Of a stretch of DNA of 33,121 nucleotides, positions 8,455 to 17,170 are shown in pieces. The DNA is from Schlesneria paludicola DSM 18645 (GTDB lineage: Bacteria > Planctomycetota > Planctomycetia > Planctomycetales > Planctomycetaceae), in NCBI GenBank assembly GCA_945862235.1, contig CAMAYU010000053.1, positions 1 through 33,121 of the forward strand. The letters run 5' to 3'. Under the pieces are notes generated by a model, which was given only the letters and a program-made list of their open reading frames with translations, was not told where the DNA came from and ran no database searches. Position numbers and translations under genes: made by a program. Each line of letters opens with the position of its first letter. Positions within the stretch are counted from its first letter, which is position 1.

Positions 8455-8799
8455 TCAAGCATCCAGCGAGTCTTGCTGCCGCAGTTCATCCAAGCGACCC
8501 GCGATGTACTCGATCGCGCCGCGCTGCTCCAAGAAAGTGGCGAACTGTTTGACGCTTGCCGGATCGAGAACTGCGCCGAGAAACGGCTCGAACACACGCA
8601 GCGACTGCCCGGCCAAGTAGCCCAGCGGCACGGATGAGTCGAGCAACATCTGTGCGAGGAGCGTCAGCTCCCGCCGCGCGATCTCCCGGCAGACCGCATC
8701 AATTGCGGACGCCTGTTCCGGAGTCGGCTGAGCTGGCCCCGGCGGTTCGACGGCGAACGCATGTTTGAACCAATCGAACAGGGTTTGAGGTTTCGACAC
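8455..8799 (-). CDS. Hypothetical protein, helical, 114 residues
   Basis: I do not recognise this protein. It starts with GTG at 8799 (MSKPQTLFDWFKHAF) and is probably all helical, with amphipathic segments around residues 30-55 and 80-110. It has no signal peptide, no membrane segment and no obvious catalytic motif; the tail GRLDELRQQDSLDA is acidic. The codon use looks like neighbouring real genes and the GC pattern supports this strand. It converges on thyX and diverges from the S49 peptidase gene 246 bp away. The lack of a strong ribosome site leaves the start uncertain. Confidence 0.6.
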   Translation of the reverse strand: MSKPQTLFDWFKHAFAVEPPGPAQPTPEQASAIDAVCREIARRELTLLAQMLLDSSVPLGYLAGQSLRVFEPFLGAVLDPASVKQFATFLEQRGAIEYIAGRLDELRQQDSLDA

Positions 8800-9045
8800 A
8801 GATTTCTTTCACCCATAGAACAGGTTTCTTTCGGCCCCAAGAACTGCTCGTTCCAACATCAACGAGATCCGTCTGCCCACGGGATCAGAAAGCGTTCGCC
8901 TCCATGTCACGACCGCGTCTTGGCCCTGCCATGAATCGCCCCGCTGGACGACTGTTGGCGGCTGAACTACGCTGGCCTTCCGCTTGCGGCGTATTGATGG
9001 CAAACCGTCGCAGGCTGTCTCACGCCCGATCATTTTCCTGAGGCA

Positions 9046-10125
9046 TTGCTCATGGCCGACTCCCGCATCTTCACTCCGTCACAAGCTTCGGTCGCGACCA
9101 CAAGCGGCGCGGAGGATTCTGCCTCACCGCCAGTTCAAACGATCATCCTCCAATCGGTTCCCGGTTTTTGGCGGAGCTGGCTCGTGCGGGGATTGCTCGC
9201 CGCGTTGGCCTTCTCGGTGATGTGCAACTTCAGTCTGTATAGCGCGTACCGCGAGTACTTCGCCAGTGCCGAGCCTCCGTATGAAAACTTTCATGCCGGA
9301 AACGAGACCGCTGCGGACAAGATCGCGCTGTTGAAGGTCGATGGCACCATCATGCCTCCCTACACCGAGCGGTTGCTCAAGCAAATCGAGCGGGCGAGCA
9401 AGGACGACAGCGTGAAGGGTGTGCTGCTTGTCGTGGACAGCCCCGGCGGTTTTGTTGCGGACAGCCACGAAATCTATCACCGCCTGAAACAGCTCACGGC
9501 GAAGAAGCCGATGTTCGTGCAGATGAAACGGATGGCCGCTTCCGGCGGCTACTACATCGCGATGGGAGCAGGACCGCAGGGCCGCATCTTCGCCGAGCCA
9601 ACGACGTGGACCGGTTCGATCGGCGTGATCATTCCGCGTTACGACTTCAGCAAGCTGGCCGAGAAATACGGCATCGGTTCTGACCCGCTGAAGACGGGCG
9701 AGTTCAAAGACGCGCTCAATCCCCTCCGCCCGATGACCGACAACGAACGGAAGCTGTGGGAGAACATCATCGACCAGTCGTTCCAGAAGTTCATCGGTGT
9801 CATCGACGAGAACCGCGACGGATTGGACAACGCCGGTGTGAAGGCACTCGCCACGGGACAAATCTATACGGCCGACGATGCGCTCGGGAACAAGCTGATC
9901 GACGAGATCGGTTACGAAGACGACGCTCTCAAGGCGCTGAAGGCCAAGTTGCAACTGACTGAAGCCCGCGTCATCACGTACACCGTACCGATCACGCTGG
10001 CCGAGCAGCTTCTCGGCAGCGCGGTCAAAGTCCAGCAGCCCGTCGATCCGATCAAAGCCTTGCTCGACGCGAGCGTTCCTCGTGCCCTCTACATGTGCTC
10101 GTGGTGGCCACCACTCTCGCAGTGA
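9046..10125 (+). CDS. sppA: Membrane-bound S49 peptidase (SppA/SohB type)
   Basis: A 359-residue protein of the signal peptide peptidase family, which cleaves leftover signal peptides in the membrane with a Ser-Lys dyad. A cytoplasmic Ser/Thr-rich tail (1-40) precedes one membrane helix (about 46-66). The S49 domain follows: DSPGGFVADS (131-140), the serine loop MAASGGYYIAM with Ser166, TTWTGSIGVI (186-195) and KTGEFKDALNPLRPM (216-230), which holds the likely catalytic lysine. The size fits the short, single-domain SppA form of Gram-positive bacteria rather than the double-length E. coli form. ATG at 9046 and ATG at 9052 are both possible starts. A 14-bp palindrome at 10101-10114 overlaps the last codons. 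The DUF1501 gene follows 54 bp later, so the two may be co-transcribed. Confidence 0.9.
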   Translation: MLMADSRIFTPSQASVATTSGAEDSASPPVQTIILQSVPGFWRSWLVRGLLAALAFSVMCNFSLYSAYREYFASAEPPYENFHAGNETAADKIALLKVDGTIMPPYTERLLKQIERASKDDSVKGVLLVVDSPGGFVADSHEIYHRLKQLTAKKPMFVQMKRMAASGGYYIAMGAGPQGRIFAEPTTWTGSIGVIIPRYDFSKLAEKYGIGSDPLKTGEFKDALNPLRPMTDNERKLWENIIDQSFQKFIGVIDENRDGLDNAGVKALATGQIYTADDALGNKLIDEIGYEDDALKALKAKLQLTEARVITYTVPITLAEQLLGSAVKVQQPVDPIKALLDASVPRALYMCSWWPPLSQ

Positions 10126-10179
10126 ATGAAATAGCCCCCTCTCCCACGCCGTTTGAATCGAACTTTGGGGAACACTGCC

Positions 10180-11481
10180 GTGACAACTCCTTCTCGTCGT
10201 GAGTTTCTCGAAGTGTCGCTCGCCGCCGGTGCCTTCGGGGTGATTGGCTCGACGGGCAGGTCAGACGACAAGCCCGCTGCTGTGCCGCACCCCAAAGGGA
10301 AGGCCGAGCATTGCGTCTTCATCTGGCTCGGCGGTGGAGCGGCTCAGATGGACACATGGGATCCCAAAGCCAAAGGGGATCCCAAAGCGAAGAAGGCTGG
10401 CTCGTACTACGACGCGATCGATACCGCCGTCGCAGGGACGCAGGTCTGCGAGCATCTCCCCGAGTGCGCGAAGATTCTCGATCGCTTCAATCTGGTTCGC
10501 ACCGTCAATCACGATGTCATCGACGAGCACGCTTCTGCCGTGAACCGGATGCACACGGGGCGCGTCGTCAGTGAGACGGTCACATACCCGTCGCTCGGCT
10601 CGGTCATCTCGAAAGAACGCGGCCCGGCTGGAGAAGGCGTGCCGAGTTACGTCTTGATTGGCTATCCCAGCCCGACGCGCGGCCCAGGTTTTCTCGGCGC
10701 ACAGCACGGCTACGTTTATCTCACCGACACGTCCTGCGGCCCGAGCAGCCTGCAACGTTCGAGCGACATCACCGCCGAACGCCAATCGCGCCGCGAGGCA
10801 CTGCTCGCCAAGACCCGGGCCGAATTCAAAAGCCGCTCCACAGGGAACGCCCTCGTCGAGAACTACGACCGCACGATTGCCGAGGCTGCGAAACTGGCGG
10901 GGCCGCAGTTCATGGGCCTCTTCCAACTCGATCAAGAACCGGCCGACTTGAGGAACCGCTACGGCGGCGAGTTCGGCCAGCGCTGCCTGCTGACGCGGCG
11001 GCTGTTGCAGGGCGGCTGCCGCTTCGTCGAGGTCGCTCACAACCTGAACTTCCTCAACGGCACCGGCTGGGATGTTCACAACGATGGGATCGAGAACCAA
11101 CACAAGCTGATCCAAGAACTCGACGCCGCTCTCTCGACGCTGGTCCTCGATCTCGAACGCTGCAAGTTGCTCGACAAGACGTTGATCGTGGTCGGGACCG
11201 AGTTCGGTCGCCCCGCTTCATTCGACGGCGGCGGCGGACGCGGGCATCACGGTAAATGCTTCAGCGTTGCACTGGCTGGTGGCGGTCTGAAGAACGGCCT
11301 CACGATTGGCGAGACCGACGAGCTAGCAATGAAAATCGTCTCACGCCCAGTCTCAGTCCCCGATCTCCACGCCACGATCTACGCCACGCTCGGCATCGAC
11401 ACCAAGAAACATCTCTACGCCGGCGACCGCCCCGTCCCCATCACTGACGGCGGCGAACCGATCCGGGAATTGTTTGTCTAG
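10180..11481 (+). CDS. DUF1501 Tat-exported protein
   Basis: About 433 residues. A twin-arginine signal SRREFLEVSLAAGAFG lies near the N-terminus, so the protein should be exported folded. The rest is a DUF1501 domain of the alkaline-phosphatase/sulfatase superfamily type: VFIWLGGGAAQMDTWDPK, a central EFGQRCLLTRRLLQGGCRFV, then GWDVHNDG and VGTEFGRPASF...GRGHHG, which resemble metal-binding loops of that fold. The substrate is unknown; in planctomycetes these genes often accompany DUF1549/DUF1553 proteins, here 4 kb away. GTG at 10180 is chosen because GGGG at 10167-10170 lies 9 nt upstream and it begins just before the Tat motif; TTG at 10153 in frame is less likely. An 8-codon direct repeat (DPKAKGDPKAKK) follows the first motif. 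Confidence 0.85.
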   Translation: MTTPSRREFLEVSLAAGAFGVIGSTGRSDDKPAAVPHPKGKAEHCVFIWLGGGAAQMDTWDPKAKGDPKAKKAGSYYDAIDTAVAGTQVCEHLPECAKILDRFNLVRTVNHDVIDEHASAVNRMHTGRVVSETVTYPSLGSVISKERGPAGEGVPSYVLIGYPSPTRGPGFLGAQHGYVYLTDTSCGPSSLQRSSDITAERQSRREALLAKTRAEFKSRSTGNALVENYDRTIAEAAKLAGPQFMGLFQLDQEPADLRNRYGGEFGQRCLLTRRLLQGGCRFVEVAHNLNFLNGTGWDVHNDGIENQHKLIQELDAALSTLVLDLERCKLLDKTLIVVGTEFGRPASFDGGGGRGHHGKCFSVALAGGGLKNGLTIGETDELAMKIVSRPVSVPDLHATIYATLGIDTKKHLYAGDRPVPITDGGEPIRELFV

Positions 11482-11509
11482 TCGCGAGGTCGGAGTTCGT
11501 AACCCGAAA

Positions 11510-11521
11510 TTGTTAGGCGAC
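11510..11521 (+). other. Integron-like core site, left
   Basis: TTGTTAGGCGAC directly before the ATG at 11523. It contains GTTAGGC, a fit to the integron core site GTTRRRY, and is the exact reverse complement of the sequence at 11847-11858. No complete attI or attC structure is visible upstream. Confidence 0.4.
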
Positions 11522-11522
11522 C

Positions 11523-11855
11523 ATGCAGCACCTCGTCGAACAGTATCACTCTCCTGATGGCCTGCTCACATTCAAGGTTGAACGAGATGAGAGCGGAGAT
11601 TTCTGTCTCGGCTTTGACGGTTACTCTTGGCACACACACGCAGATATTCTCGCGTCGCAATCGGGACTCGCTGAGGACGAGGCTGTGAGGCGGATTGTTG
11701 ATGACTTGCTCGACGGGAGAGCCATCATCGCCATCGCTCGAGTTAGCGGGAGGATTCGCGACGTGTGGGTTACGGAAGAGCTCGTTCCTGATGAATACAA
11801 GCCGGACGATGAGACGATTGAGTTTAGATTTTGGGACCGAGAACCAGTCGCCTAA
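11523..11855 (+). CDS. Small hypothetical protein, possible orphan cassette gene
   Basis: A 110-residue acidic protein of no recognised family. It opens MQHLVEQYHSPDGLLTFKVE and reads like a small alpha/beta cytoplasmic protein: two beta strands (LLTFKVE, DFCLGFDGYSWHTH), a helix (AEDEAVRRIVDDLLDG), and strands to the end (DVWVTEELV, IEFRFWD). There is no signal peptide or membrane segment. The gene is a tight fit between two perfect 12-bp inverted sites, TTGTTAGGCGAC at 11510-11521 and GTCGCCTAACAA at 11847-11858. The second overlaps the stop codon, as the inverse core site does in integron gene cassettes. It is convergent with the DUF1552 gene 19 bp downstream. Its base composition is lower in GC than its neighbours. 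The cassette interpretation is inference. Confidence 0.6.
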   Translation: MQHLVEQYHSPDGLLTFKVERDESGDFCLGFDGYSWHTHADILASQSGLAEDEAVRRIVDDLLDGRAIIAIARVSGRIRDVWVTEELVPDEYKPDDETIEFRFWDREPVA

Positions 11856-11858
11856 CAA
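11847..11858 (+). other. Integron-like inverse core site, right
   Basis: GTCGCCTAACAA overlaps the stop codon of the small gene and continues AACGC, a form common at the start of attC sites (RYYYAAC core). A short CGCT/AGCG hairpin follows. No matching 3' core site is seen within the next 150 bp, so any attC is truncated. Confidence 0.4.
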
Positions 11859-11874
11859 ACGCTATCCAGCGAAC

Positions 11875-13215
11875 TCAACCCAACAGGCCACTCAACGCGC
11901 CAGTGCTGTCGCCGAGGAACGGCACTTTCACGTCCATGCGCTCCAGCATCGACAGCCATAGGTTGCTGATCGGCGTTTCCTTGGGGAAGCGGAGGTGGCG
12001 GCCGGATTGGATCGTGCCGCCACCTTTGCCCGCGAGCAGCACCGGCAGGTCATCGTGGTTGTGGGCGTTACCGTCCGAGTTCGCGCTGCCGTACGCGATC
12101 AGGCAGTTGTCGAGCAGCGTGCCGTCTCCTTCGGGGATCGCCTTCAGTTTCTGGAGCAGGTACGCGAGCTGAGTGACATGGAACTTGTTGATGTCGCGAA
12201 TCTTGGCCTTCTTCTTCTCGTCGTTGCCGTGGTGCGACAACTCGTGATGGCCCTCGGGGACACCGATGGACGGATAGGCTTTGTTGCTCCCTTCGTTCGT
12301 CAGCACGAACGAGCAGACGCGCGTCATGTCGGTCTGGAAGGCGAGGACCATCAGGTCGCACATCAGGCGGACATGCTCTTGGAAGTCACCGGGGATTCCC
12401 GCCGGGACCGCGAACTCGGGCGTCTTCACTTCGGGGAGCGAAGCGGCGCGTGCGATCCGCTGCTCGATGTCGCGGATCGAACTGAAGTACTCGTCGAGCT
12501 TCCGCTGATCGTTCTTCCCGAGCTTGCCGGTCAGATCCCGCGTGTCCTCGCGCACGAAGTCGAGCACGCTTTGGCGGAGCTTGTCGCGCTTCGCTCGATC
12601 GGCACCGGCACCCGCTCCGAACAGCCGCTCGAAGACCAGTTTCGGGTTCACTTCTTTCGGGAGAGGCTGCGTCGCCGATCGCCAGGCCATCGTCGAGGAA
12701 TAGACGCACGAATAGCCAGAGTCACAGTTGCCCGCCATCGCGCCCGCTTCGCAGCCGATCTCAAGCGAGGCCAAACGCGTCTGATCGCCGATGCGCGACG
12801 CGGCCACCTGATCGACCGACACGCCGTTGCGAATGTCCGTCCCGTCCGTCTTCACCGGATGAGCACCGGTGAGGAACGAGGCCAACGCGCGAGCATGATC
12901 GCCGCCGCCGTCGCCATGTGGCCGAGCACCATCCGCCGTGAGGCCGGTCAGGACGAGCACGTCTTCCTTCACGGCAGCCAGAGGCTCCATGATCGGCATC
13001 AATTCAAAGCCGGTTCCCTCGGTCTTCGGCGTCCAGTCGGCCATGTTGATGCCGTTCGGCACGTACAGAAAGGCCATCCGGTTGGGAGCCGTCTTCATCG
13101 GCGAAGCATCCGCCGCCCACGAAGCCAGCGGCCCCATCGCCTCCAGCCACGGCAAGGCGATCGCGGTACTCAGGCCCTTCAAAACAGCTCGGCGTGAAAC
13201 GGGATGTCTCGTCAT
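11875..13215 (-). CDS. DUF1552 Tat-exported protein
   Basis: About 446 residues. The start at 13215 is set by AGGA 7 nt upstream and gives MTRHPVSRRAVLKGLSTAIA, a twin-arginine signal with a hydrophobic stretch and an ASWAADA cleavage region. The DUF1552 body includes RMAFLYVPNGINMADWTPK, LTGLTADGARPHGDGGGDHA, ASFLTGAHPVKT, the Cys-containing GNCDSGYSCVYSS, and the conserved end FVLTNEGSNKAYPSIGVPEG, HHELSHHG, CLIAYGSANSDGNAHNHDDL. Members are secreted and usually sit beside DUF1592/1588/1585/1587 cytochrome proteins; here that partner is absent. The reaction is unknown. It is the same general class as the DUF1501 protein but on the opposite strand. No terminator was found at its 3' end. Confidence 0.9.
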   Translation of the reverse strand: MTRHPVSRRAVLKGLSTAIALPWLEAMGPLASWAADASPMKTAPNRMAFLYVPNGINMADWTPKTEGTGFELMPIMEPLAAVKEDVLVLTGLTADGARPHGDGGGDHARALASFLTGAHPVKTDGTDIRNGVSVDQVAASRIGDQTRLASLEIGCEAGAMAGNCDSGYSCVYSSTMAWRSATQPLPKEVNPKLVFERLFGAGAGADRAKRDKLRQSVLDFVREDTRDLTGKLGKNDQRKLDEYFSSIRDIEQRIARAASLPEVKTPEFAVPAGIPGDFQEHVRLMCDLMVLAFQTDMTRVCSFVLTNEGSNKAYPSIGVPEGHHELSHHGNDEKKKAKIRDINKFHVTQLAYLLQKLKAIPEGDGTLLDNCLIAYGSANSDGNAHNHDDLPVLLAGKGGGTIQSGRHLRFPKETPISNLWLSMLERMDVKVPFLGDSTGALSGLLG

Positions 13216-13360
13216 TTTGGCTTCCTGTTCTCGGCTCAACCGGTCTTGTGCGCAACGCGGTAGGCATTCGTGACTTGTTCCGCTCAGGCAGCGGCCTCTT
13301 CCTGAGGCTCACGATAACCGGCCGCTCCCACTCCTCCTACCATTTTCCGTCGCACACGCT

Positions 13361-13392
13361 GAAAAAATAGGACGGGCACGAGGCCCGTCCTA
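13361..13392 (-). terminator. Rho-independent terminator of rpoD
   Basis: TAGGACGGGC (13368-13377) pairs perfectly with GCCCGTCCTA (13383-13392) around a 5-nt loop. On the minus strand the stem is followed by a TTTTTT run (13361-13367). It lies 33 bp beyond the rpoD stop. The stem belongs to the GTAGGACGGGC family of repeats found at several gene ends here. Confidence 0.85.
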
Positions 13393-13425
13393 CAGAATTA
13401 TTCAAGAATCAGACAACCAGAATCA

Positions 13426-15117
<1,692 letters not shown>

Positions 15118-15902
15118 CTGGGTCAATTCCTTCTGTAAAACAGCCACTTCCTTGTGCGAATGGCCCCTGCGGGGAGGCCCCTCGATTTTGCATAAACAGT
15201 GCGGCGTTGCTGCCGGTCAAATGATACTCATATCCGCGAAAGACAAGTTCGCCTTCCAAAGTACACTTCTCGCGGTCAGTTCTTCTCACGCGCGGTGATC
15301 ACCGGCGTGCAAATCGGTGTGAAAGTCCAGCTCGCAGGGAGCAGTCCCGACCGAACGCGCGATAGCTCGCACGGGAGATCGAACGGGAGATCGAACGGGA
15401 GATCGAACGGACAGACGGCGGACCAGTTCCAACGATGGAAGAGCGTGACTCGCATTGACAGCATCCTTTCTCTCTTTGCGATTTGCTCGAACGGCGGGTG
15501 TTCGGCGAGGCGGAGATGCTAACAATCGGCCGCGCTCAGCGTTCAAAAAAGTTTTCTTCGAGGGAAAAATTTCGCAAAAAAGTCGAAACGGGGGCCGTAG
15601 GCTTTGCCTGTCTGATTCGTTGCAATCCGTGTGACCCGTAGACTGGCGCGGTCGGACGCGAAAATGTGTGACGATGTCCACTGAAGACTCATGTTTTCTC
15701 CGCGCGGGCCGCTTCGTTGAAGTCGTGGCGCGACGGGATATACTCCCGCACCAATATCGAATGCGGCTGATTCGCCGAGGAAAAAAGCTTCGTGTTTACC
15801 AGCGAGTCACCACGGTTAGTCTTTCCATTGATGTTGGCACTGCCCTGTTCGCACTCTGCCTCCGCCTGAATCCAAGTCCGTTCTGATCTGAGAGAAAACT
15901 TC
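15118..15902. other. Divergent rpoD / gltA intergenic region
   Basis: No gene is supported. The region must hold the promoters of rpoD (leftward) and citrate synthase (rightward), but no clear -35/-10 pair stood out. It contains a perfect 12-bp tandem repeat at 15373-15408. An ORF at 15668-15886 has unremarkable composition and no ribosome site. Confidence 0.5.
15373..15408. repeat. Three tandem 12-bp repeats GGGAGATCGAAC
   Basis: Units at 15373-15384, 15385-15396 and 15397-15408 are identical, and a partial fourth (GGACAG) follows. They lie about 255 bp upstream of the rpoD start on its transcribed side. Multiples of 12 bp place each copy just over one helical turn apart, so they could be a regulator binding array or a simple slippage repeat. 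Confidence 0.85.
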
Positions 15903-17066
15903 ATGACCGCCGAAGCCGTTTTGGACAAAGATCACGCGGCCGACAAGATTGCTGCGAAGGGACTCAAGGGAGTCGTCGCGGCAGACACCACGATCTGCGA
16001 CGTGGATGGCGACCTCGGGAAGCTGATCTATCGCGGCTACAACATCCACGAGCTGGCTAAGCTCTCGACGTTTGAAGAGACCTCGTACCTGCTGTTCAAG
16101 GGCGAATTGCCGAACGCCTCTCAGTTGGCCGACTTCAATAAGCTGCTGGTTCATCACCGAGAAGTCGAGCAGCCGGTACTCGACTTTTTGAGATCATTGC
16201 CACGCAACACGCCGCCGATGACGGCGCTCCGTTCGGCGGTTTCGATGTCGGCCGCTCACGATCCGCTCGCCGAAAATGACGCTCCCGCCGCCAACTTTGA
16301 AACGTCGATCCGTCTCACCGCTGAGATGACAACGATTGTCGCCGCGATTCGGCGATTGGGGGCTGGTTTGGAGCCAGTTGCCCCGAGATCGGACCTCAGT
16401 CACGCGGGTAACTTCATGTACATGCTCAACGGCAAGGCCCCTTCGGCCGATGCTGAGAAGGCAATGGACCTGATTCTGATTCTGCACGCCGAGCATGGAC
16501 TGAACGCGAGTACGTTCGCAGCGAGAGTCATCGCCGCCACTCTGTCTGATATCTATTCCTCTGTGACAGGTGCGATCGGTGCCTTGAAGGGATCGCTGCA
16601 CGGCGGTGCCAACACTGAAGTGTTGAAGACTCTGATGGAAGTCGGCAGCATCGAAAACGTGGTGCCGTGGGTTGAGGCGGTGCGTGTCAAGAAGGGCAAA
16701 TTCATGGGCTTCGGTCACGCGGTCTACAAGGTCGAAGACCCGCGAGCCATTCATCTGAAGGAGCTGTCTCGCCGACTGGGGATCGAGACGGGCGACCCCA
16801 AGTGGTACGACATCTCGATCGCGATGGAGCAGGCCGTCTTCAACTCGATCAAGCGGAATTGCAATGTCGATTTCTTCTCGGCCAGCTTGCAGCACTACAT
16901 GGGAATTCCGGGCGACATGTTTACCTGTATCTTCGCCGCGAGTCGCATCGTCGGCTGGTGCGCCCATGTGCTGGAACAGCTCAGCGACAACAAGATCATT
17001 CGTCCATCGTCCAATTACATCGGCCCAGCAGAACGGCACTACACCGCGTTGTCGGCCCGGACATGA
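15903..17066 (+). CDS. gltA: Citrate synthase
   Basis: A 387-residue enzyme that condenses acetyl-CoA with oxaloacetate to citrate, the entry step of the TCA cycle. Catalytic residues are visible: His233 in SLHGGANTEV, His272 in GFGHAVYK and Asp323 in NVDFFSASL. Other markers are LIYRGYNIHELA near the N-terminus, HAEHGLNASTFAARV (195-209) and the C-terminal GWCAHVLEQL and RPSSNYIGP. Its length and spacing fit the short (type I, about 370-390 residue) citrate / 2-methylcitrate synthase group rather than the 430-residue GltA form. With acetyl-CoA synthetase 2 kb away, a citrate synthase role is favoured. A methylcitrate synthase cannot be excluded by eye. The leader has only a weak GAGAGAAA ribosome site. 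Confidence 0.9.
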   Translation: MTAEAVLDKDHAADKIAAKGLKGVVAADTTICDVDGDLGKLIYRGYNIHELAKLSTFEETSYLLFKGELPNASQLADFNKLLVHHREVEQPVLDFLRSLPRNTPPMTALRSAVSMSAAHDPLAENDAPAANFETSIRLTAEMTTIVAAIRRLGAGLEPVAPRSDLSHAGNFMYMLNGKAPSADAEKAMDLILILHAEHGLNASTFAARVIAATLSDIYSSVTGAIGALKGSLHGGANTEVLKTLMEVGSIENVVPWVEAVRVKKGKFMGFGHAVYKVEDPRAIHLKELSRRLGIETGDPKWYDISIAMEQAVFNSIKRNCNVDFFSASLQHYMGIPGDMFTCIFAASRIVGWCAHVLEQLSDNKIIRPSSNYIGPAERHYTALSART

Positions 17067-17091
17067 TGCAAGCGTCGCGTGTGACATCCCC

Positions 17092-17162
17092 GTAGGATGG
17101 ACGCCTCGCCCGTCCGTCTTTTGCTACTACGACGGGCCGGACGGGCGAGGCGTCCGTCCTAC
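17092..17162. repeat. Family-3 palindromic repeat (GTAGGATGGACGCCTC type)
   Basis: Arms 17092-17116 and 17138-17162 are reverse complements over 25 bp with one mismatch, around a 21-nt loop containing TTTT. It lies between the convergent citrate synthase and phosphohexomutase-like genes and could stop transcription from both. The left arm recurs with one change at 28144-28168. Confidence 0.85.
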
Positions 17163-17170
17163 GGGATGCC

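Noticed and set aside
8809..9033. 74-codon minus-strand ORF upstream of the hypothetical gene
   Set aside because: No family resemblance, no good ribosome site; it lies in the divergent promoter region of the S49 peptidase gene.
10101..10114. GTGGTGGCCACCAC as an operator for the DUF1501 gene
   Set aside because: It overlaps Trp-Trp codons of the S49 gene and no second site or repeat is seen; a chance palindrome is likely.
11995..13197. Long plus-strand ORF of 400 codons
   Set aside because: Antisense to the DUF1552 gene; no recognisable motifs and very high Arg/Val content.
15373..15408. CRISPR-like short tandem repeats
   Set aside because: The three 12-bp units touch with no spacers and no cas gene is near.
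15830..15850. TTGGCACTG as a sigma-54 site upstream of citrate synthase
   Set aside because: TGGCAC is present, but no GC doublet occurs at the required spacing of 12.
15668..15886. 72-codon plus-strand ORF before citrate synthase
   Set aside because: No ribosome site, Arg/Leu-rich shadow-like composition and no motif.
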